From: Acidovorax soli
GTDB lineage: Bacteria; Pseudomonadota; Gammaproteobacteria; Burkholderiales; Burkholderiaceae_C
Assembly (NCBI RefSeq): GCF_900107605.1
Contig: NZ_FNQJ01000015.1
Span: forward strand, 1 to 64,000
Length of the DNA stretch: 64,000 bases
Direction: 5' to 3'
This document shows, one piece after another, positions 18,065-27,537 of the stretch. Under the pieces are notes generated by a model, which was given only the letters and a program-made list of their open reading frames with translations, was not told the DNA's origin and ran no database searches. A program made the position numbers and the translations under genes. Each line of letters starts with the position of its first letter. The stretch's first letter is position 1.

Positions 18065-19123
18065 TCAGCCGTGCTTGTCGGCCTCGGAGGTGAACGAATC
18101 GGCAAAGAATTCCTCGGGCGGCAGGCCGCGCTCTGCGCTGTAGGCGGCGCGCGCCGAGTCCACCACGATGGGCGCGCCGCAAGCATAGACCTGGTGGCCC
18201 GAGAGGTCGGCAAAGTCCTGCAGCACGGCCTGGTGCACAAAGCCGGTGCGGCCCGTCCAGCCGTCCTCGGGCAGGGCATCGGACACCACGGGCACGTAGG
18301 TGAGGTGGGGCATTTGCGCGGCGCGCGCCAGCATCCAGTCGTGCAGGTACAGATCGCCCGGCCGACGGCCACCCCAGTACAGCGTGGTGGGGCGCGTGAT
18401 GCCCTTGAACTGCATGTGCTCCACCAGAGCCTTGATGGGGGCAAAGCCGGTGCCCGATGCCAGCAGCACGATGGGCTTGTCCACATCCTCGCGCAGGAAG
18501 AAGCTGCCGAACGGGCCTTCGACGCGCAGGATTTCCTTTTCCTTCAGGGCGCCGAACACATGGTCGGTGAATTTGCCGCCCGGCATGTGGCGGATGTGCA
18601 GCTCCAGCCCCGGTGCCTCGGCCTGGGTGTGCGGGGCATTGGCCATGGAGTAGGCCCGGCGCGCGCCATCACGCAGGATGAACTCGATGTATTGCCCCGC
18701 GTGGTAGCGGAAGGTGTCGGCGGCGGGCAGCTGCAGGCGCAGCTGCATGACATCGTGCGATTTTTTCTCGAAGCTGGTCACGCGCACGGGCAACTTCTTG
18801 ACGGGGTAGGCGCTTTCGTCGGTGACCTGGCGCGATTCGAGCACCACGTCGGTCAGCGGATGGGCGCAGCAGGTCAGCACGAAGCCCGCGGCTTCCTCGT
18901 CGGCCGTCAGGGCCTTGGACTGGTGCCCGCCATGGTGCACGGCGCCGCTGATCTTCTTGCACTTGCACGAGCCACAGGCACCGTCCTTGCAGCCGTAGGG
19001 CAGGCCCACGCCGCTGCGGATGGCCGCCGCCAGGATGGCTTCGCCGGCATGGGTGCTGAAAGCGCGGCCACTGGGTTGTACGGTGATCTGGAATGCTGCG
19101 TTGGCAGTCTCGGTGCTGGTCAT
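18065..19123 (-). CDS. Ferredoxin-type 2Fe-2S / FAD / NAD(P)H reductase (CDP-6-deoxyglucoseen reductase-like)
   Basis: A 352-residue three-domain electron-transfer protein: an N-terminal plant-type 2Fe-2S ferredoxin (YGCKDGACGSCKCKK with a fourth Cys in FVLTCCAHP), an FAD domain (RAYSMANAP) and an NAD(P)H domain (ASGTGFAPIKALVEH, VYACGAPIVV). In Burkholderiales such proteins are usually named CDP-6-deoxy-delta-3,4-glucoseen reductase by similarity to AscD, but no deoxysugar genes are present. It could serve as the reductase of an oxygenase. It lies alone between the Bug gene and the divergent epimerase. Confidence 0.88.
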   Translation of the reverse strand: MTSTETANAAFQITVQPSGRAFSTHAGEAILAAAIRSGVGLPYGCKDGACGSCKCKKISGAVHHGGHQSKALTADEEAAGFVLTCCAHPLTDVVLESRQVTDESAYPVKKLPVRVTSFEKKSHDVMQLRLQLPAADTFRYHAGQYIEFILRDGARRAYSMANAPHTQAEAPGLELHIRHMPGGKFTDHVFGALKEKEILRVEGPFGSFFLREDVDKPIVLLASGTGFAPIKALVEHMQFKGITRPTTLYWGGRRPGDLYLHDWMLARAAQMPHLTYVPVVSDALPEDGWTGRTGFVHQAVLQDFADLSGHQVYACGAPIVVDSARAAYSAERGLPPEEFFADSFTSEADKHG

Positions 19124-19295
19124 GGGGTGGGTATCCTTGGGCTATTCTTGCAATTGTCTTCAAGCGAATGGCCCCGATTTTGCCTTTAGTACCTGATCGT
19201 CCCATTAAGGCCTGCCGCCCCGTGTGGCTGCCGTGCATGCCTGCTGCGTGCCCGCGCCACGGTGTGCGCAACCCCCTTTCCTGGCAGGGGGTTGC

Positions 19296-20246
19296 ATGAG
19301 CACCGTTGCCCTGACCAGCGGCCTGGGCGCGCTGCCGTCCCGGTTTCGCCGCGAGCGCCTGCTGATCGTGGGCTATGGCGATGTGGGCCAGCGCGTGGCG
19401 TGCAATCTGCTCACCGGCCCGGGGGCGCAGCGCCTGCGTGTGCTGGCGCTCACCTCCCAGCCCGAACGCGTGGGCAGTCTGCGCGCGCAGGGGGTGATGC
19501 CGCTGGTGGGCAATCTGGACCACGCTGCCACGCTGCGCCGCCTGTCGGGCCTGGCCACGCGGGTGCTGCACCTGGCTCCGCCGCCGGGCGAGGGCGGTGG
19601 GGGCGCAGCCTGGTGGCGCGATCCGCGCACCCTGGCCCTGGCCCGGGCCTTGCGGTTGCGAAGCCTGCCCATGTCGCTGGTGTATGCCTCGACCAGCGGC
19701 GTGTATGGCGACTGTGCGGGCGCCCGCGTGCCCGAAACCCGCACCGTGGCACCCGGCACGCCCCGGGCCCAGCGCCGCGTGGATGCCGAACGTGCCGTGC
19801 GCCACCTGGGGCGCGCCGGGGTGCGTACCAGCATCCTGCGCATCCCCGGCATCTATGCGCCCGACCGCGAGGGCGGGACGCCCGAGGCGCGGCTGCGCAA
19901 GGGCACGCCCGTGCTGGTGGCGCAGGACGACGTGTACACCAACCACATCCACGCGGACGACCTGGCGCGCGCCTGCCTGGCGGCACTGTGGCGGGGCCGG
20001 CCGCAGCGGGTCTACAACGCCAGCGATGCCAGCGACATGAAGATGGGCGACTATTTCGACCTGGCGGCCGACCTGTATGGCCTGCCGCGCCCGCCCAGGG
20101 TGCCGCGCAGCACCGCGCAGGATGCGCTGCCGGTGATGCTGCTGAGTTTCATGAGCGAATCACGCAGGCTCGACAACCAGCGACTGCTGGGCGAACTGGG
20201 CCTGCGGCTGCGCTATCCCACCGTGGCAGCGGGGCTGCGCGCCTGA
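19296..20246 (+). CDS. NAD-dependent epimerase/dehydratase (SDR, YeeZ-like)
   Basis: The 316-residue protein has an N-terminal Rossmann motif that is reduced to LLIVGYGDVGQRVA, then YASTSGVYGD with the catalytic-type Tyr, and NHIHADDLARACLAAL, typical of the extended SDR family. It lacks a clear Tyr-x-x-x-Lys, as do YeeZ-type members, so enzymatic activity is uncertain. The ATG at 19296 has a GGGGG ribosome site. It is divergent from the reductase gene. The substrate is unknown. Confidence 0.82.
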   Translation: MSTVALTSGLGALPSRFRRERLLIVGYGDVGQRVACNLLTGPGAQRLRVLALTSQPERVGSLRAQGVMPLVGNLDHAATLRRLSGLATRVLHLAPPPGEGGGGAAWWRDPRTLALARALRLRSLPMSLVYASTSGVYGDCAGARVPETRTVAPGTPRAQRRVDAERAVRHLGRAGVRTSILRIPGIYAPDREGGTPEARLRKGTPVLVAQDDVYTNHIHADDLARACLAALWRGRPQRVYNASDASDMKMGDYFDLAADLYGLPRPPRVPRSTAQDALPVMLLSFMSESRRLDNQRLLGELGLRLRYPTVAAGLRA

Positions 20247-20264
20247 CCTGCGCCGGGGTGGCGT

Positions 20265-20930
20265 TCAGCGCGGGTAGCTGTTGCCCTGGCTGTCGTAGCA
20301 GCGGAACACGTTGCACTGCGTGATTCTGCGCGGTGGCGGCGGTGGTGCGGGCCGGGTGTAGACCGGATGGCGCGGCGGCACCAGCACCACCGCAGGGGAT
20401 GTCTCCACCCGGGCCGCGCGGGCCTTTTCCAGCTCGGCATAGGCCTCGGGGCCCAGGCAGTCCAGGTCCACCTGGCGCTGCGCGGTTTCGACGCGCAGGT
20501 TCTGGTCATAGCTGCCGCTGGCGCTGCTGACGACCACATCGAGGTTGCGGCGCGAGCGGGCGCAGTCGGCCGACCGTGCGTAGTCCTGCGGGCGTGTGGC
20601 CCGGCGATTTGCGCGCTCGGCCAGATCGCGTTCACGCCGCGCGTCGCGGTCGGCATCGATCTGCAGGGCGGCCGCTTCGGCCTGCCGTTGCTGCTGTTTG
20701 CGTGCCAGGGCCTCGGCCGCCTGGTCGCGCTCCAGCTGGATTTCCTGTGCGGTCTTGCGCGGCTCGACCTCGCGCACCGTGGCGGCGCCCGCGCAGGCAC
20801 CGTCGGTGTAGGTGACCTGCCCGGTGCGCGCATCGGTGCAGCGCAGCACCTGGGCCTGCGCGGCGAGACACAGCAGCGCCACACCGGCGACCAGGCAGTT
20901 GCGCACCAGCGGCATGGCAGGTTCTTTCAC
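20265..20930 (-). CDS. DUF4124-like secreted protein
   Basis: A secreted protein of about 221 residues: a signal peptide (PLVRNCLVAGVALLCLAAQA), then LRCTDARTGQVTYTDGACAG, which resembles the DUF4124 fold (Cys pair, T-x-T-D motif), a long charged coiled coil (about 60-130) and a C-terminal Pro-rich part with CNVFRCYDSQGNSY. The GTG at 20930 has a GGAG ribosome site; the ATG at 20915 is the alternative. It follows the lipoprotein gene after 13 bases and is probably in the same operon. The role is unknown. Confidence 0.7.
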   Translation of the reverse strand: MKEPAMPLVRNCLVAGVALLCLAAQAQVLRCTDARTGQVTYTDGACAGAATVREVEPRKTAQEIQLERDQAAEALARKQQQRQAEAAALQIDADRDARRERDLAERANRRATRPQDYARSADCARSRRNLDVVVSSASGSYDQNLRVETAQRQVDLDCLGPEAYAELEKARAARVETSPAVVLVPPRHPVYTRPAPPPPPRRITQCNVFRCYDSQGNSYPR

Positions 20931-20943
20931 AGGTTCTCCGTTT

Positions 20944-21471
20944 TCAGTTGTCCTGTCCGCGCGGGGCGTCGCTTCTCCCGCGGGGGTGGTCCGGGCGATT
21001 TTGCCGCGGGTTGCCATCCGGTGGTTGGCGCTCGTCATTGCGGCGCTGGCGCTGAGCCTGGTCACGGCGGGGCTCATCGCGCTGGGCCTGCACACCACGT
21101 TGGTACTGGTCGCGCTGGGCCTGGTCGCGCTGGGCTTGTTCACGGCGTGCCTGGTCGCGTTCGCGGTCCCGGCGGGCGTCCTGTTCGCGACGGGCATCCC
21201 GGTCGCGCAGGGCTTCGCGCTCGCGCTGGGCCCGCTCGCGTTCGCGCCAGTCATTGCGGTCGTCGTACCTGCGTCCGTAGTAGCCGGGCGGCGGGGCCAC
21301 CGGGTAGCCGTACACGGCAGCAGGACTGCCATAGATGTAGGTGGACTGTTCGTACACGCCGTAGCCGATGGGCTGCGGCGTGTAGTAGGGGTCGCCAGGA
21401 ACCACGGCGCAGCCCGTGGCCAGCGCGGTGAGCGCCAGGGCGGAAACAAGGCGGGCAGGTAGGTGTGTCAT
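20944..21471 (-). CDS. Lipoprotein with a highly charged Arg/Asp/Gln repeat region
   Basis: The 175-residue protein has a lipobox (LTALATGCAVV, Cys about residue 21), a Tyr/Pro-rich segment (about 28-70) and a low-complexity tail of Arg-Asp-Gln-Ala-Glu repeats (about 75-160), such as RREQAQRDQAQRDQ. It is an outer-membrane or periplasmic lipoprotein of unknown function. The gene leads a two-gene unit with the DUF4124-like gene. The repetitive tail is encoded by near-repeats, so its length may vary between strains. Confidence 0.7.
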   Translation of the reverse strand: MTHLPARLVSALALTALATGCAVVPGDPYYTPQPIGYGVYEQSTYIYGSPAAVYGYPVAPPPGYYGRRYDDRNDWRERERAQREREALRDRDARREQDARRDRERDQARREQAQRDQAQRDQYQRGVQAQRDEPRRDQAQRQRRNDERQPPDGNPRQNRPDHPRGRSDAPRGQDN

Positions 21472-21983
21472 GGTGATCAGACTCTGGCGGTGCGCAACGC
21501 GTTCCGTGCGCTGCGTAAAGCCCTTGAAAAGCGCCCCGGCGGAACGTTACAAATTGGCGGGCCGGTACTCTCCATTAGACGCCCGAGGACGCCATTTGGT
21601 TGACCTGGCACCGCGGTCCCGCCGGTACCGCCCGCCTGCATGGCGTGGTGAAACCCGGGCGATCCCGGTCGGGGAGCCAGAAACAGCCTGGAAAAAGCTC
21701 TGTTTTATATAGCTGTCAGCGCTTTTGCGATAAGCGCTGGAGTCGATTTTATGGCGCATCGGCTCGATTCCCCAACTCTGCGGGCAACACCCGCCGGATG
21801 GCATCCGCCAGGTCTTCCACCATGAACCGGGCTACATGGCCGTCCGTGCCGAGGCCGCGCGCATGGTCTTCGTTGGCCGAGCCCGATAGCGGGCGGGATG
21901 ATCGGCTGGTTGCCCCCGGGTGGTCTGGGCCGGACCCACCGGCCTTATGCTCTGCGCCTTTTCACCGATCCGCCGCAGCGCCC
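21472..21983. other. Intergenic region with one dispersed palindrome
   Basis: This 512-base stretch separates a leftward lipoprotein gene from a rightward gene. It holds a copy of the AGCGCTT/AAGCGCT dyad at 21709-21745. I see no convincing gene in it; the open frames crossing it are rich in Arg, Pro and Ser. Confidence 0.5.
21709..21745. repeat. Dispersed intergenic palindrome, copy 1
   Basis: ATAGCTGTC, then AGCGCTT (21718-21724), a 7-base spacer and AAGCGCT (21732-21738). It has the same arrangement as the copy at 31231-31275 and half copies elsewhere. It stands in an intergenic gap and is not part of a gene. Confidence 0.65.
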
Positions 21984-22466
21984 ATGACCGACACCTCCGA
22001 CACGCCCACCCCCGTTCAAGAACCCCGTCTGTGGAGCGACGGCCGCTGGACGGCGCGCGTCATCAAGAACGAGGACGACGATGGCTGGGCCGTGGCCATG
22101 ACGCTGCACGGCGAGGCCGAGCCCGCGCTGGTGGGGCCGTGGACAATGGGGCGCGACAAGAAGAATCCCAAGCCGCTGGATGTATCGGCCTTCAACACCC
22201 TGGTGAAAACGGCCAGCGAGGTGCTGCGCCGCCACGAGCAGCAGCTGCATGCACAGCTCAACAAGAGCGTCATCATCACCGTGCAGGGCGAGCGCCTGCG
22301 AGTGGCCCTGGCCATCGTGCCCGACGAGGAGGGCGCCACCGCCACCCTGAGCGCGCAGAACGCCTTGGGCGAAGAACTGGCACGGGTGCCGGTGCCGCCC
22401 AGTTTCCAGCTCACCGCCGCCCGCGCCACGGCCTGGGCCGAGAGCGGGTTTGAGCGGCCGCGCTGA
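21984..22466 (+). CDS. Conserved hypothetical protein
   Basis: A 160-residue soluble protein without recognisable catalytic motifs. It starts MTDTSDTPTPVQEPRLWSDG and contains WTARVIKNEDDDGWAVAMT, WTMGRDKKNPKPLD and a helix with HEQQLHAQL, followed by beta-rich sequence. Codon use and the third-position GC bias are those of a real gene. The ATG at 21984 is chosen because the frame further up is low-quality sequence over an intergenic repeat. No operon partner is apparent. Function unknown. Confidence 0.7.
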   Translation: MTDTSDTPTPVQEPRLWSDGRWTARVIKNEDDDGWAVAMTLHGEAEPALVGPWTMGRDKKNPKPLDVSAFNTLVKTASEVLRRHEQQLHAQLNKSVIITVQGERLRVALAIVPDEEGATATLSAQNALGEELARVPVPPSFQLTAARATAWAESGFERPR

Positions 22467-22660
22467 AAATTGTTTTTGTTGCCGGTCAACCAGGGGTGTT
22501 CGCGGCAGCTTGGTGCCGCATCCACCCACGCTGTTTTGCAGCGCGTGGCGGCGCCTTGGTTGCATGAAAAATCTGATGGCGCTACAGATTGTTTCCTTGC
22601 GAATGTGTGCTTGGCCGGGCCATGCAGGCAACGGAGGGCATGGCCGGTTCTTTCACATCC

Positions 22661-23626
22661 TCAGTCCAGGCTGAGCTTTTGCTTGGCCACCACATCCTTG
22701 TACACCGCCAGTTCCTCGCGCATCTGGCGGGCGAAGGCTTCGGGGGTGTCGGCCATGATGATGGAGCCGGTTTCCTCGATGCGCTTGCGGATCGCGGGGT
22801 CCTGCAGCACCTTGCGGGTGGCGGCATTGACCTTGTCCACGATGTCCCTGGGCAGGCCCTTGGGGCCGATGAGGCCGTAGTAGGCCATGCGATTCACGCT
22901 CTCCAGGCCCACTTCCTTGAAGGTGGGCACGTCGGGCAGCGCAGGCACGCGCTGCGGTGCGGCCACTACCAGGGCCGTGAGGCGCTTTTCCTTGATGAAG
23001 GGCAGGGCCGAGGGCAGGTTGTCGAAAATCAGCGGCACCTGGCCGGCCACGGCGTCGTTGAGGGCGGGGCCCGAGCCGCGGTAGGGCACATGCACCATGA
23101 AGGTCTGGGTGCTCAGCTTGAACATCTCCATCATCAGGTGCGTGATGCTGCCGTTGCCCGGCGAGGCGTAGGCGTACTTGCCGGGCTCCTTCTTCACGGC
23201 GGCCAGCATGCCCTTGTAGTCGCGGAAGGGCAGGTTGGGGTGGGCGGCGATCACATTGGGCGTGGCGGCAATGTTGATGATGGGCGCGAAGTCGGTGGCG
23301 ACGTTGTACGGGATCTTGGGGTTGATGGCCGGATTGGTGGCCGTGGTGGACACGGTGGCCATGCCCAGGTTGTAGCCGTCGGGGTTGGCGCGTGCGGTTT
23401 CGGCTGCGCCAATGCTGCCGCCGCCGCCGCCCTTGTTCTCCACCACCACGGGCTGTCCCAGCTCGCGGCCCAGCGGTTCGGCCACGATGCGCGCGATCAG
23501 GTCGGTGGTGCCGCCTGCGGCAAAGGGCACGAGCAGGCGGATGGGCTTTTGCGGGTAGCCCTGTGCGTGGGCGGTAGTGCCGAAAATGGCGAGGATGCCC
23601 AGGACCAGGGCGCTGCGACGGATCAT
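22661..23626 (-). CDS. Bug-family tripartite tricarboxylate transporter substrate-binding protein
   Basis: A 321-residue periplasmic binding protein with a signal peptide ending in TAHAQ and the family core PIRLLVPFAAGGTTDLIARIVAEP, VVENKGGGGGSIGA and HVPYRGSGPALNDAVAGQVPL. It lies 71 bases downstream of the glutarate CoA-transferase on the same strand. Bug genes are often next to the catabolic genes for their ligand, so glutarate or a related dicarboxylate is a reasonable but unproven ligand. Confidence 0.92.
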   Translation of the reverse strand: MIRRSALVLGILAIFGTTAHAQGYPQKPIRLLVPFAAGGTTDLIARIVAEPLGRELGQPVVVENKGGGGGSIGAAETARANPDGYNLGMATVSTTATNPAINPKIPYNVATDFAPIINIAATPNVIAAHPNLPFRDYKGMLAAVKKEPGKYAYASPGNGSITHLMMEMFKLSTQTFMVHVPYRGSGPALNDAVAGQVPLIFDNLPSALPFIKEKRLTALVVAAPQRVPALPDVPTFKEVGLESVNRMAYYGLIGPKGLPRDIVDKVNAATRKVLQDPAIRKRIEETGSIIMADTPEAFARQMREELAVYKDVVAKQKLSLD

Positions 23627-23697
23627 GCTTTTATCTCCTGTTGTTGAAATGAAATGGTGAAGCAGGGGTGGCGAAGAGGGGCGCGGCTGCGCCGTAT

Positions 23698-24957
23698 TCA
23701 GAGAACCTTTTTCTCGCGCAGGACGGCAATGGCCTGCGCGCCCAGACCGAGTTCGGCCAGCACCTCATCGGTGTGCTGGCCCAGGGCCGGTGGGGCGTTG
23801 CGCAGCACGGGCGGGTTGCGCGAGAGGCGCAGCGGGCTGGCCACCGTGGCCACCTGCGCGATGCCGTCGCCCGCGTCGCGCGGCAGGCTCACGCGCAGGC
23901 CGCGTGCCTTCACCTGCGCATCGTCAAACGCCTGGGCAATGGTGTTGATGGGGCCGCAGGGCACGGCCTTGTCTTCGAGCAGTGTGATCCACGCGGCCGT
24001 GGTGCGTGTGCGGGTCACGGCCTCCATGGCGGGGATGAGGTCGGCGCGGTGCTGCACGCGCAGCGTGTTGGTGGCAAAGCGCGGGTCGGCGGCCCACTGG
24101 GGCTGCTCGGCCGCCGCGCAAAAGCGCTGGAACTGGCCGTCGTTGCCGATGGCCAGCAACATGTTGCCGTCGGCGGTGGGGAAGTCCTGGTAGGGCGCGA
24201 GGCTGGGGTGGCTGTTGCCCATGCGGCCGGGCGCCCTGCCGGTGGCCAGGAAGCCCGAGGCCTGGTTGGCCAGCACGGCCATGCCCACGTCGAGCAGCGC
24301 CATGTCGATGTGCTGGCCCTGGCCGGTGCCGTTGGTGGCGTTGTCGCGCACATGCAGCGCTGCCAGGATGGCGTTGCTCGCATACAGGCCGGTGAACAGG
24401 TCGATCACCGCCACGCCCACGCGCATGGGGCCGCCGCCGGGCTGGTCGTCGGCCTGTCCGGTGATGCTCATGAGGCCCGTCATGGCCTGCACCATGAGGT
24501 CGTAGCCGGCGCGTTCGGCATACGGCCCGTCCTGCCCGAAGCCGGTGACCGAGCAGTAGATGAGGCGCGGGTTCAGCGCGCGCAGGCTCTCATGGTCCAG
24601 GCCGTACTGCTTCAAACCGCCGACCTTGAAGTTCTCGACCACGATGTCGGCCTGCAGTGCCATCTGCTTGATGAGTGCCTGGCCTTCAGGCGTGGCCATG
24701 TCGATGGTTACCGAGCGCTTGTTGCGGTTGCAGGCCGTGAAATAGCTGGCCTGGTTGGTGTCGTTGCCGGCTTCGTCCTTCAGGAAGGGCGGACCCCACT
24801 GGCGTGTGTCATCGCCCAGGCCGGGGCGCTCCACCTTGACCACGTCCGCACCCAGGTCGGCCAGCATCTGGGTGCACCAGGGGCCGGCGAGCACGCGGGA
24901 AAGGTCGAGCACCTGGATGCCTGCCAGGGCGCCTTGAGGGGAGGGGATGGTGGTCAT
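23698..24957 (-). CDS. gcdG: CaiB/BaiF CoA-transferase, probably succinyl-CoA:glutarate CoA-transferase
   Basis: A 419-residue family III CoA-transferase with LDLSRVLAGPWCTQMLADLGADV, VKVERPGLGDDTR, the catalytic Asp in ERAGYDLMVQAMTG and GQHIDMALLD. Alone this would fit many acids. Its position behind glutaryl-CoA dehydrogenase and a GcdR-type regulator points to activation of glutarate (the gcdG/SUGCT role) in lysine and glutarate breakdown. A terminator and a half copy of the dispersed repeat separate it from gcdH, so expression may not be equal. Confidence 0.85.
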   Translation of the reverse strand: MTTIPSPQGALAGIQVLDLSRVLAGPWCTQMLADLGADVVKVERPGLGDDTRQWGPPFLKDEAGNDTNQASYFTACNRNKRSVTIDMATPEGQALIKQMALQADIVVENFKVGGLKQYGLDHESLRALNPRLIYCSVTGFGQDGPYAERAGYDLMVQAMTGLMSITGQADDQPGGGPMRVGVAVIDLFTGLYASNAILAALHVRDNATNGTGQGQHIDMALLDVGMAVLANQASGFLATGRAPGRMGNSHPSLAPYQDFPTADGNMLLAIGNDGQFQRFCAAAEQPQWAADPRFATNTLRVQHRADLIPAMEAVTRTRTTAAWITLLEDKAVPCGPINTIAQAFDDAQVKARGLRVSLPRDAGDGIAQVATVASPLRLSRNPPVLRNAPPALGQHTDEVLAELGLGAQAIAVLREKKVL

Positions 24958-24978
24958 GGGTGTCAGTTACTATGAAAT

Positions 24979-25000
24979 GAATAGCTGTCAGCGCTTGCTG
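24979..25000. repeat. Dispersed intergenic repeat, half copy
   Basis: The AATAGCTGTCAGCGCTTG half of the dispersed palindrome occurs in the gcdH-gcdG gap. The matching AAGCGCT arm is missing, so it is a degenerate copy. Confidence 0.5.
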
Positions 25001-25017
25001 ACCAATCGCCAAAAGGC

Positions 25018-25043
25018 AAAAACACCGCAAGTGCGGTGTTTTT
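25018..25043 (-). terminator. Terminator after gcdH
   Basis: An 11-bp perfect stem (AAAAACACCGC / GCGGTGTTTTT) with a four-base loop lies 19 bases past the gcdH stop. Leading A and trailing T runs let it work in both directions. Confidence 0.8.
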
Positions 25044-25061
25044 GTGCCGGACTGCAAACGC

Positions 25062-26258
25062 TCAGTTGGCGAACGCTGCGATGCCCGTCTGCGCGCGGCC
25101 CAGGATGAGCGCGTGCACATCGTGCGTGCCTTCATAGGTGTTCACCACCTCGAGGTTCACCAGGTGGCGTGCCACGCCGAACTCGTCGCTGATGCCGTTG
25201 CCGCCCATCATGTCGCGTGCCAGGCGGGCAATGTCCAGCGCCTTGCCGCAGTTGTTGCGCTTGATCAGCGAGGTGATCTCCACCACGTTCTGGTGCTCAT
25301 CCTTCATGCGGCCCACGCGCAGTGCGGCCTGCAGGCCCAGGGTGATTTCGGTCTGCATGTCGGCCAGCTTTTTCTGGATGAGCTGGTTGGCGGCGAGAGG
25401 CCGGCCAAACTGCTTGCGGTCCAGCGTGTACTGGCGGGCCGTGTGCCAGCAGAACTCGGCGGCACCCAGCGCGCCCCAGGCGATGCCGAAGCGTGCGCTG
25501 TTCAGGCAGGTGAAGGGGCCCTTGAGGCCTTGCACTTCGGGGAAGGCGTTTTCTTCGGGCACGAACACGTCGTCCATCACGATTTCGCCGGTGATCGAGG
25601 CGCGCAGGCCCACCTTGCCGTGGATGGCGGGGGCCGTCAGGCCCTTCATGCCCTTTTCGAGCACAAAGCCGCGGATGGGGCCCACGGTGCCGCCTTCGGA
25701 CACTTCCTTGGCCCAGACCACGAACACGTCGGCCACGGGGCTGTTGGTGATCCACATCTTGCTGCCCTTGAGCTTGTAGCCGCCGGCCGTCTTGTAGGCG
25801 CGCGTGGCCATGCTGCCGGGGTCGGAGCCGTGGTCGGGCTCGGTCAGGCCGAAGCAGCCAATCCACTCGCCGCTGGCCAGCTTGGGCAGGTATTTCTGCT
25901 TTTGCGCTTCGGTGCCGAATTCGTTGATGGGCACCATCACCAGCGAGCTTTGCACGCTGGCCATGGAGCGGTAGCCCGAGTCCACGCGCTCGATCTCGCG
26001 CGCCACCAGGCCGTAGCTCACGTAGTTCAGGCCGGCGCCGCCGTACTGCGTGGGAATGGTGGGGCCCAGCAGGCCCAGCTCGCCCATCTCGCGGAAGATG
26101 GTTACGTCGGTCTTTTCGTGGCGGAACATGTCCAGCACGCGCGGGGCCAGCTTGTCCTGGCAGTAGGCGCGGGCGGCGTCACGGATGGCGCGCTCGTCGT
26201 CGGTGAGCTGCTGGTCGAGCAGGAAAGGGTCATCCCATTGGAAAGCGGTGCGTGCCAT
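25062..26258 (-). CDS. gcdH: Glutaryl-CoA dehydrogenase
   Basis: This flavoenzyme oxidises and decarboxylates glutaryl-CoA to crotonyl-CoA. The 398-residue acyl-CoA dehydrogenase has the FAD-binding [34 protein letters not shown], and the catalytic Glu in the terminal [19 protein letters not shown], the signature of the glutaryl-CoA subgroup. A strong GGAGA site precedes the ATG at 26258. It is divergent from the LysR-type gene, as expected for gcdR/gcdH, and is followed by a terminator and gcdG. Confidence 0.95.
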   Translation of the reverse strand: MARTAFQWDDPFLLDQQLTDDERAIRDAARAYCQDKLAPRVLDMFRHEKTDVTIFREMGELGLLGPTIPTQYGGAGLNYVSYGLVAREIERVDSGYRSMASVQSSLVMVPINEFGTEAQKQKYLPKLASGEWIGCFGLTEPDHGSDPGSMATRAYKTAGGYKLKGSKMWITNSPVADVFVVWAKEVSEGGTVGPIRGFVLEKGMKGLTAPAIHGKVGLRASITGEIVMDDVFVPEENAFPEVQGLKGPFTCLNSARFGIAWGALGAAEFCWHTARQYTLDRKQFGRPLAANQLIQKKLADMQTEITLGLQAALRVGRMKDEHQNVVEITSLIKRNNCGKALDIARLARDMMGGNGISDEFGVARHLVNLEVVNTYEGTHDVHALILGRAQTGIAAFAN

Positions 26259-26445
26259 GTGCGTGTCTCCAGATCAAACAAGAAAGAAGAGAGGAAAAGC
26301 AGAATTGATGGGAACGCATCGTAGGGTGCGGCCCGGTGTGCGGCAAGCGAGTTCTTTTCATCCAGAAATGCGTTTTTTGAATATATGGAATACTCCACTA
26401 AACGACCGCCGCACCGGAATGGCCCTTGAAAAGTTCCTGTTCATC

Positions 26446-27396
26446 ATGCGCCGCAACATCCCCTCCACCCAGGCACTGGCCTGTTTCGAAGTCGCAGCCC
26501 GCCACGAGAGCTACACGCGCGCCGCGCAGGAGCTGTCGCTCACGCAAAGCGCTGTCTCGCGCCAGATCCAGGCGCTTGAAGAGTTCTTGGGCGTGCAGCT
26601 GTTCCGCCGCACACGCCACGGCGTGGTGCTGACGCCTGCGGGTGCGCACTATGGCCGCCAGGTCGCGCGCTGGCTGCAGGGGCTGGAGCGCGACACCCTC
26701 GACGTGATGGCGCACCAGGGCGAGGGCGGCACGATCACGCTGGCAGCCGTGCCCACGTTTGCCACGCGCTGGCTCATCCCGCGCCTGCCGCAACTGGCCC
26801 GGCAGCACCCCGACATCGTGGTGCACATCGAAACCCAAACGCGGCCCTTCCTGTTTGCCGACACCACGTTCGATGCCGCGCTGTATGCCGGCACACCCGA
26901 GCAGGTGGCCAACTGGCCTGGCGTGCAGGCGCTGCTGCTCATGCACGAGGATGTGGTTCCGGTGTGCTGCCCGCGCCTGCTGGAATCCGCCGCGCCGCGC
27001 GGCCGCGGCCGCGCGCACCAGCCCGTGTCGGCCGAGGCGCTGGCCGGGCTGCCGCTGCTGCAGCAAAGCACCCGGCCCTATGGCTGGCGGCAGTGGTTCG
27101 ACGCCATGGGGGTGGACGCGCCCCATGCGCTGGACGGCCCGCGCTACGAGCTGTTCTCCATGCTTGCCGTGGCCGCCACGCATGGCATGGGCGTGGCGCT
27201 GATACCGCCCCTGCTGATCGAGGCCGAGCTGGCCAGCGGCGAACTGGTGGTGGCCTGCGCGCGTCCGCTGCGCGGCGAGCGCGGCTACTACCTCATCAGC
27301 CCCGCGCAGGCCCAGCCACCGGTACTGGCGGCGTTTGCGCAGTGGTTGCTGGGCATGGCGCAGGGGATTGCGCCGGGTGATGGGCCCGCGCCATGA
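26446..27396 (+). CDS. gcdR: LysR-family transcriptional regulator (GcdR-like)
   Basis: A LysR regulator with the N-terminal winged helix (STQALACFEVAARHESYTRA, then ELSLTQSAVSRQIQALEEF) and an effector-binding domain. The sequence MRRNIPSTQAL matches the usual start of regulators next to gcdH, so I use the ATG at 26446 (316 residues); an ATG at 26419 would add nine residues. It is divergent from gcdH with about 190 bases between the starts, the place where a LysR operator should lie. The assignment to glutarate control is by context. Confidence 0.82.
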   Translation: MRRNIPSTQALACFEVAARHESYTRAAQELSLTQSAVSRQIQALEEFLGVQLFRRTRHGVVLTPAGAHYGRQVARWLQGLERDTLDVMAHQGEGGTITLAAVPTFATRWLIPRLPQLARQHPDIVVHIETQTRPFLFADTTFDAALYAGTPEQVANWPGVQALLLMHEDVVPVCCPRLLESAAPRGRGRAHQPVSAEALAGLPLLQQSTRPYGWRQWFDAMGVDAPHALDGPRYELFSMLAVAATHGMGVALIPPLLIEAELASGELVVACARPLRGERGYYLISPAQAQPPVLAAFAQWLLGMAQGIAPGDGPAP

Positions 27397-27537
27397 TGTG
27401 TGCAGCGCCGCTGCGCTTGCTGGCAGGCGCCCCGGTGCTGCACACCAGGTTTTCAGCGGGGGCGCTTGCGCTGCGCTGGCCATCGGTCTAATCTGGCGGC
27501 GTCAGTGGCATGTGGAACTGCCAGTTGGAGAACGACC

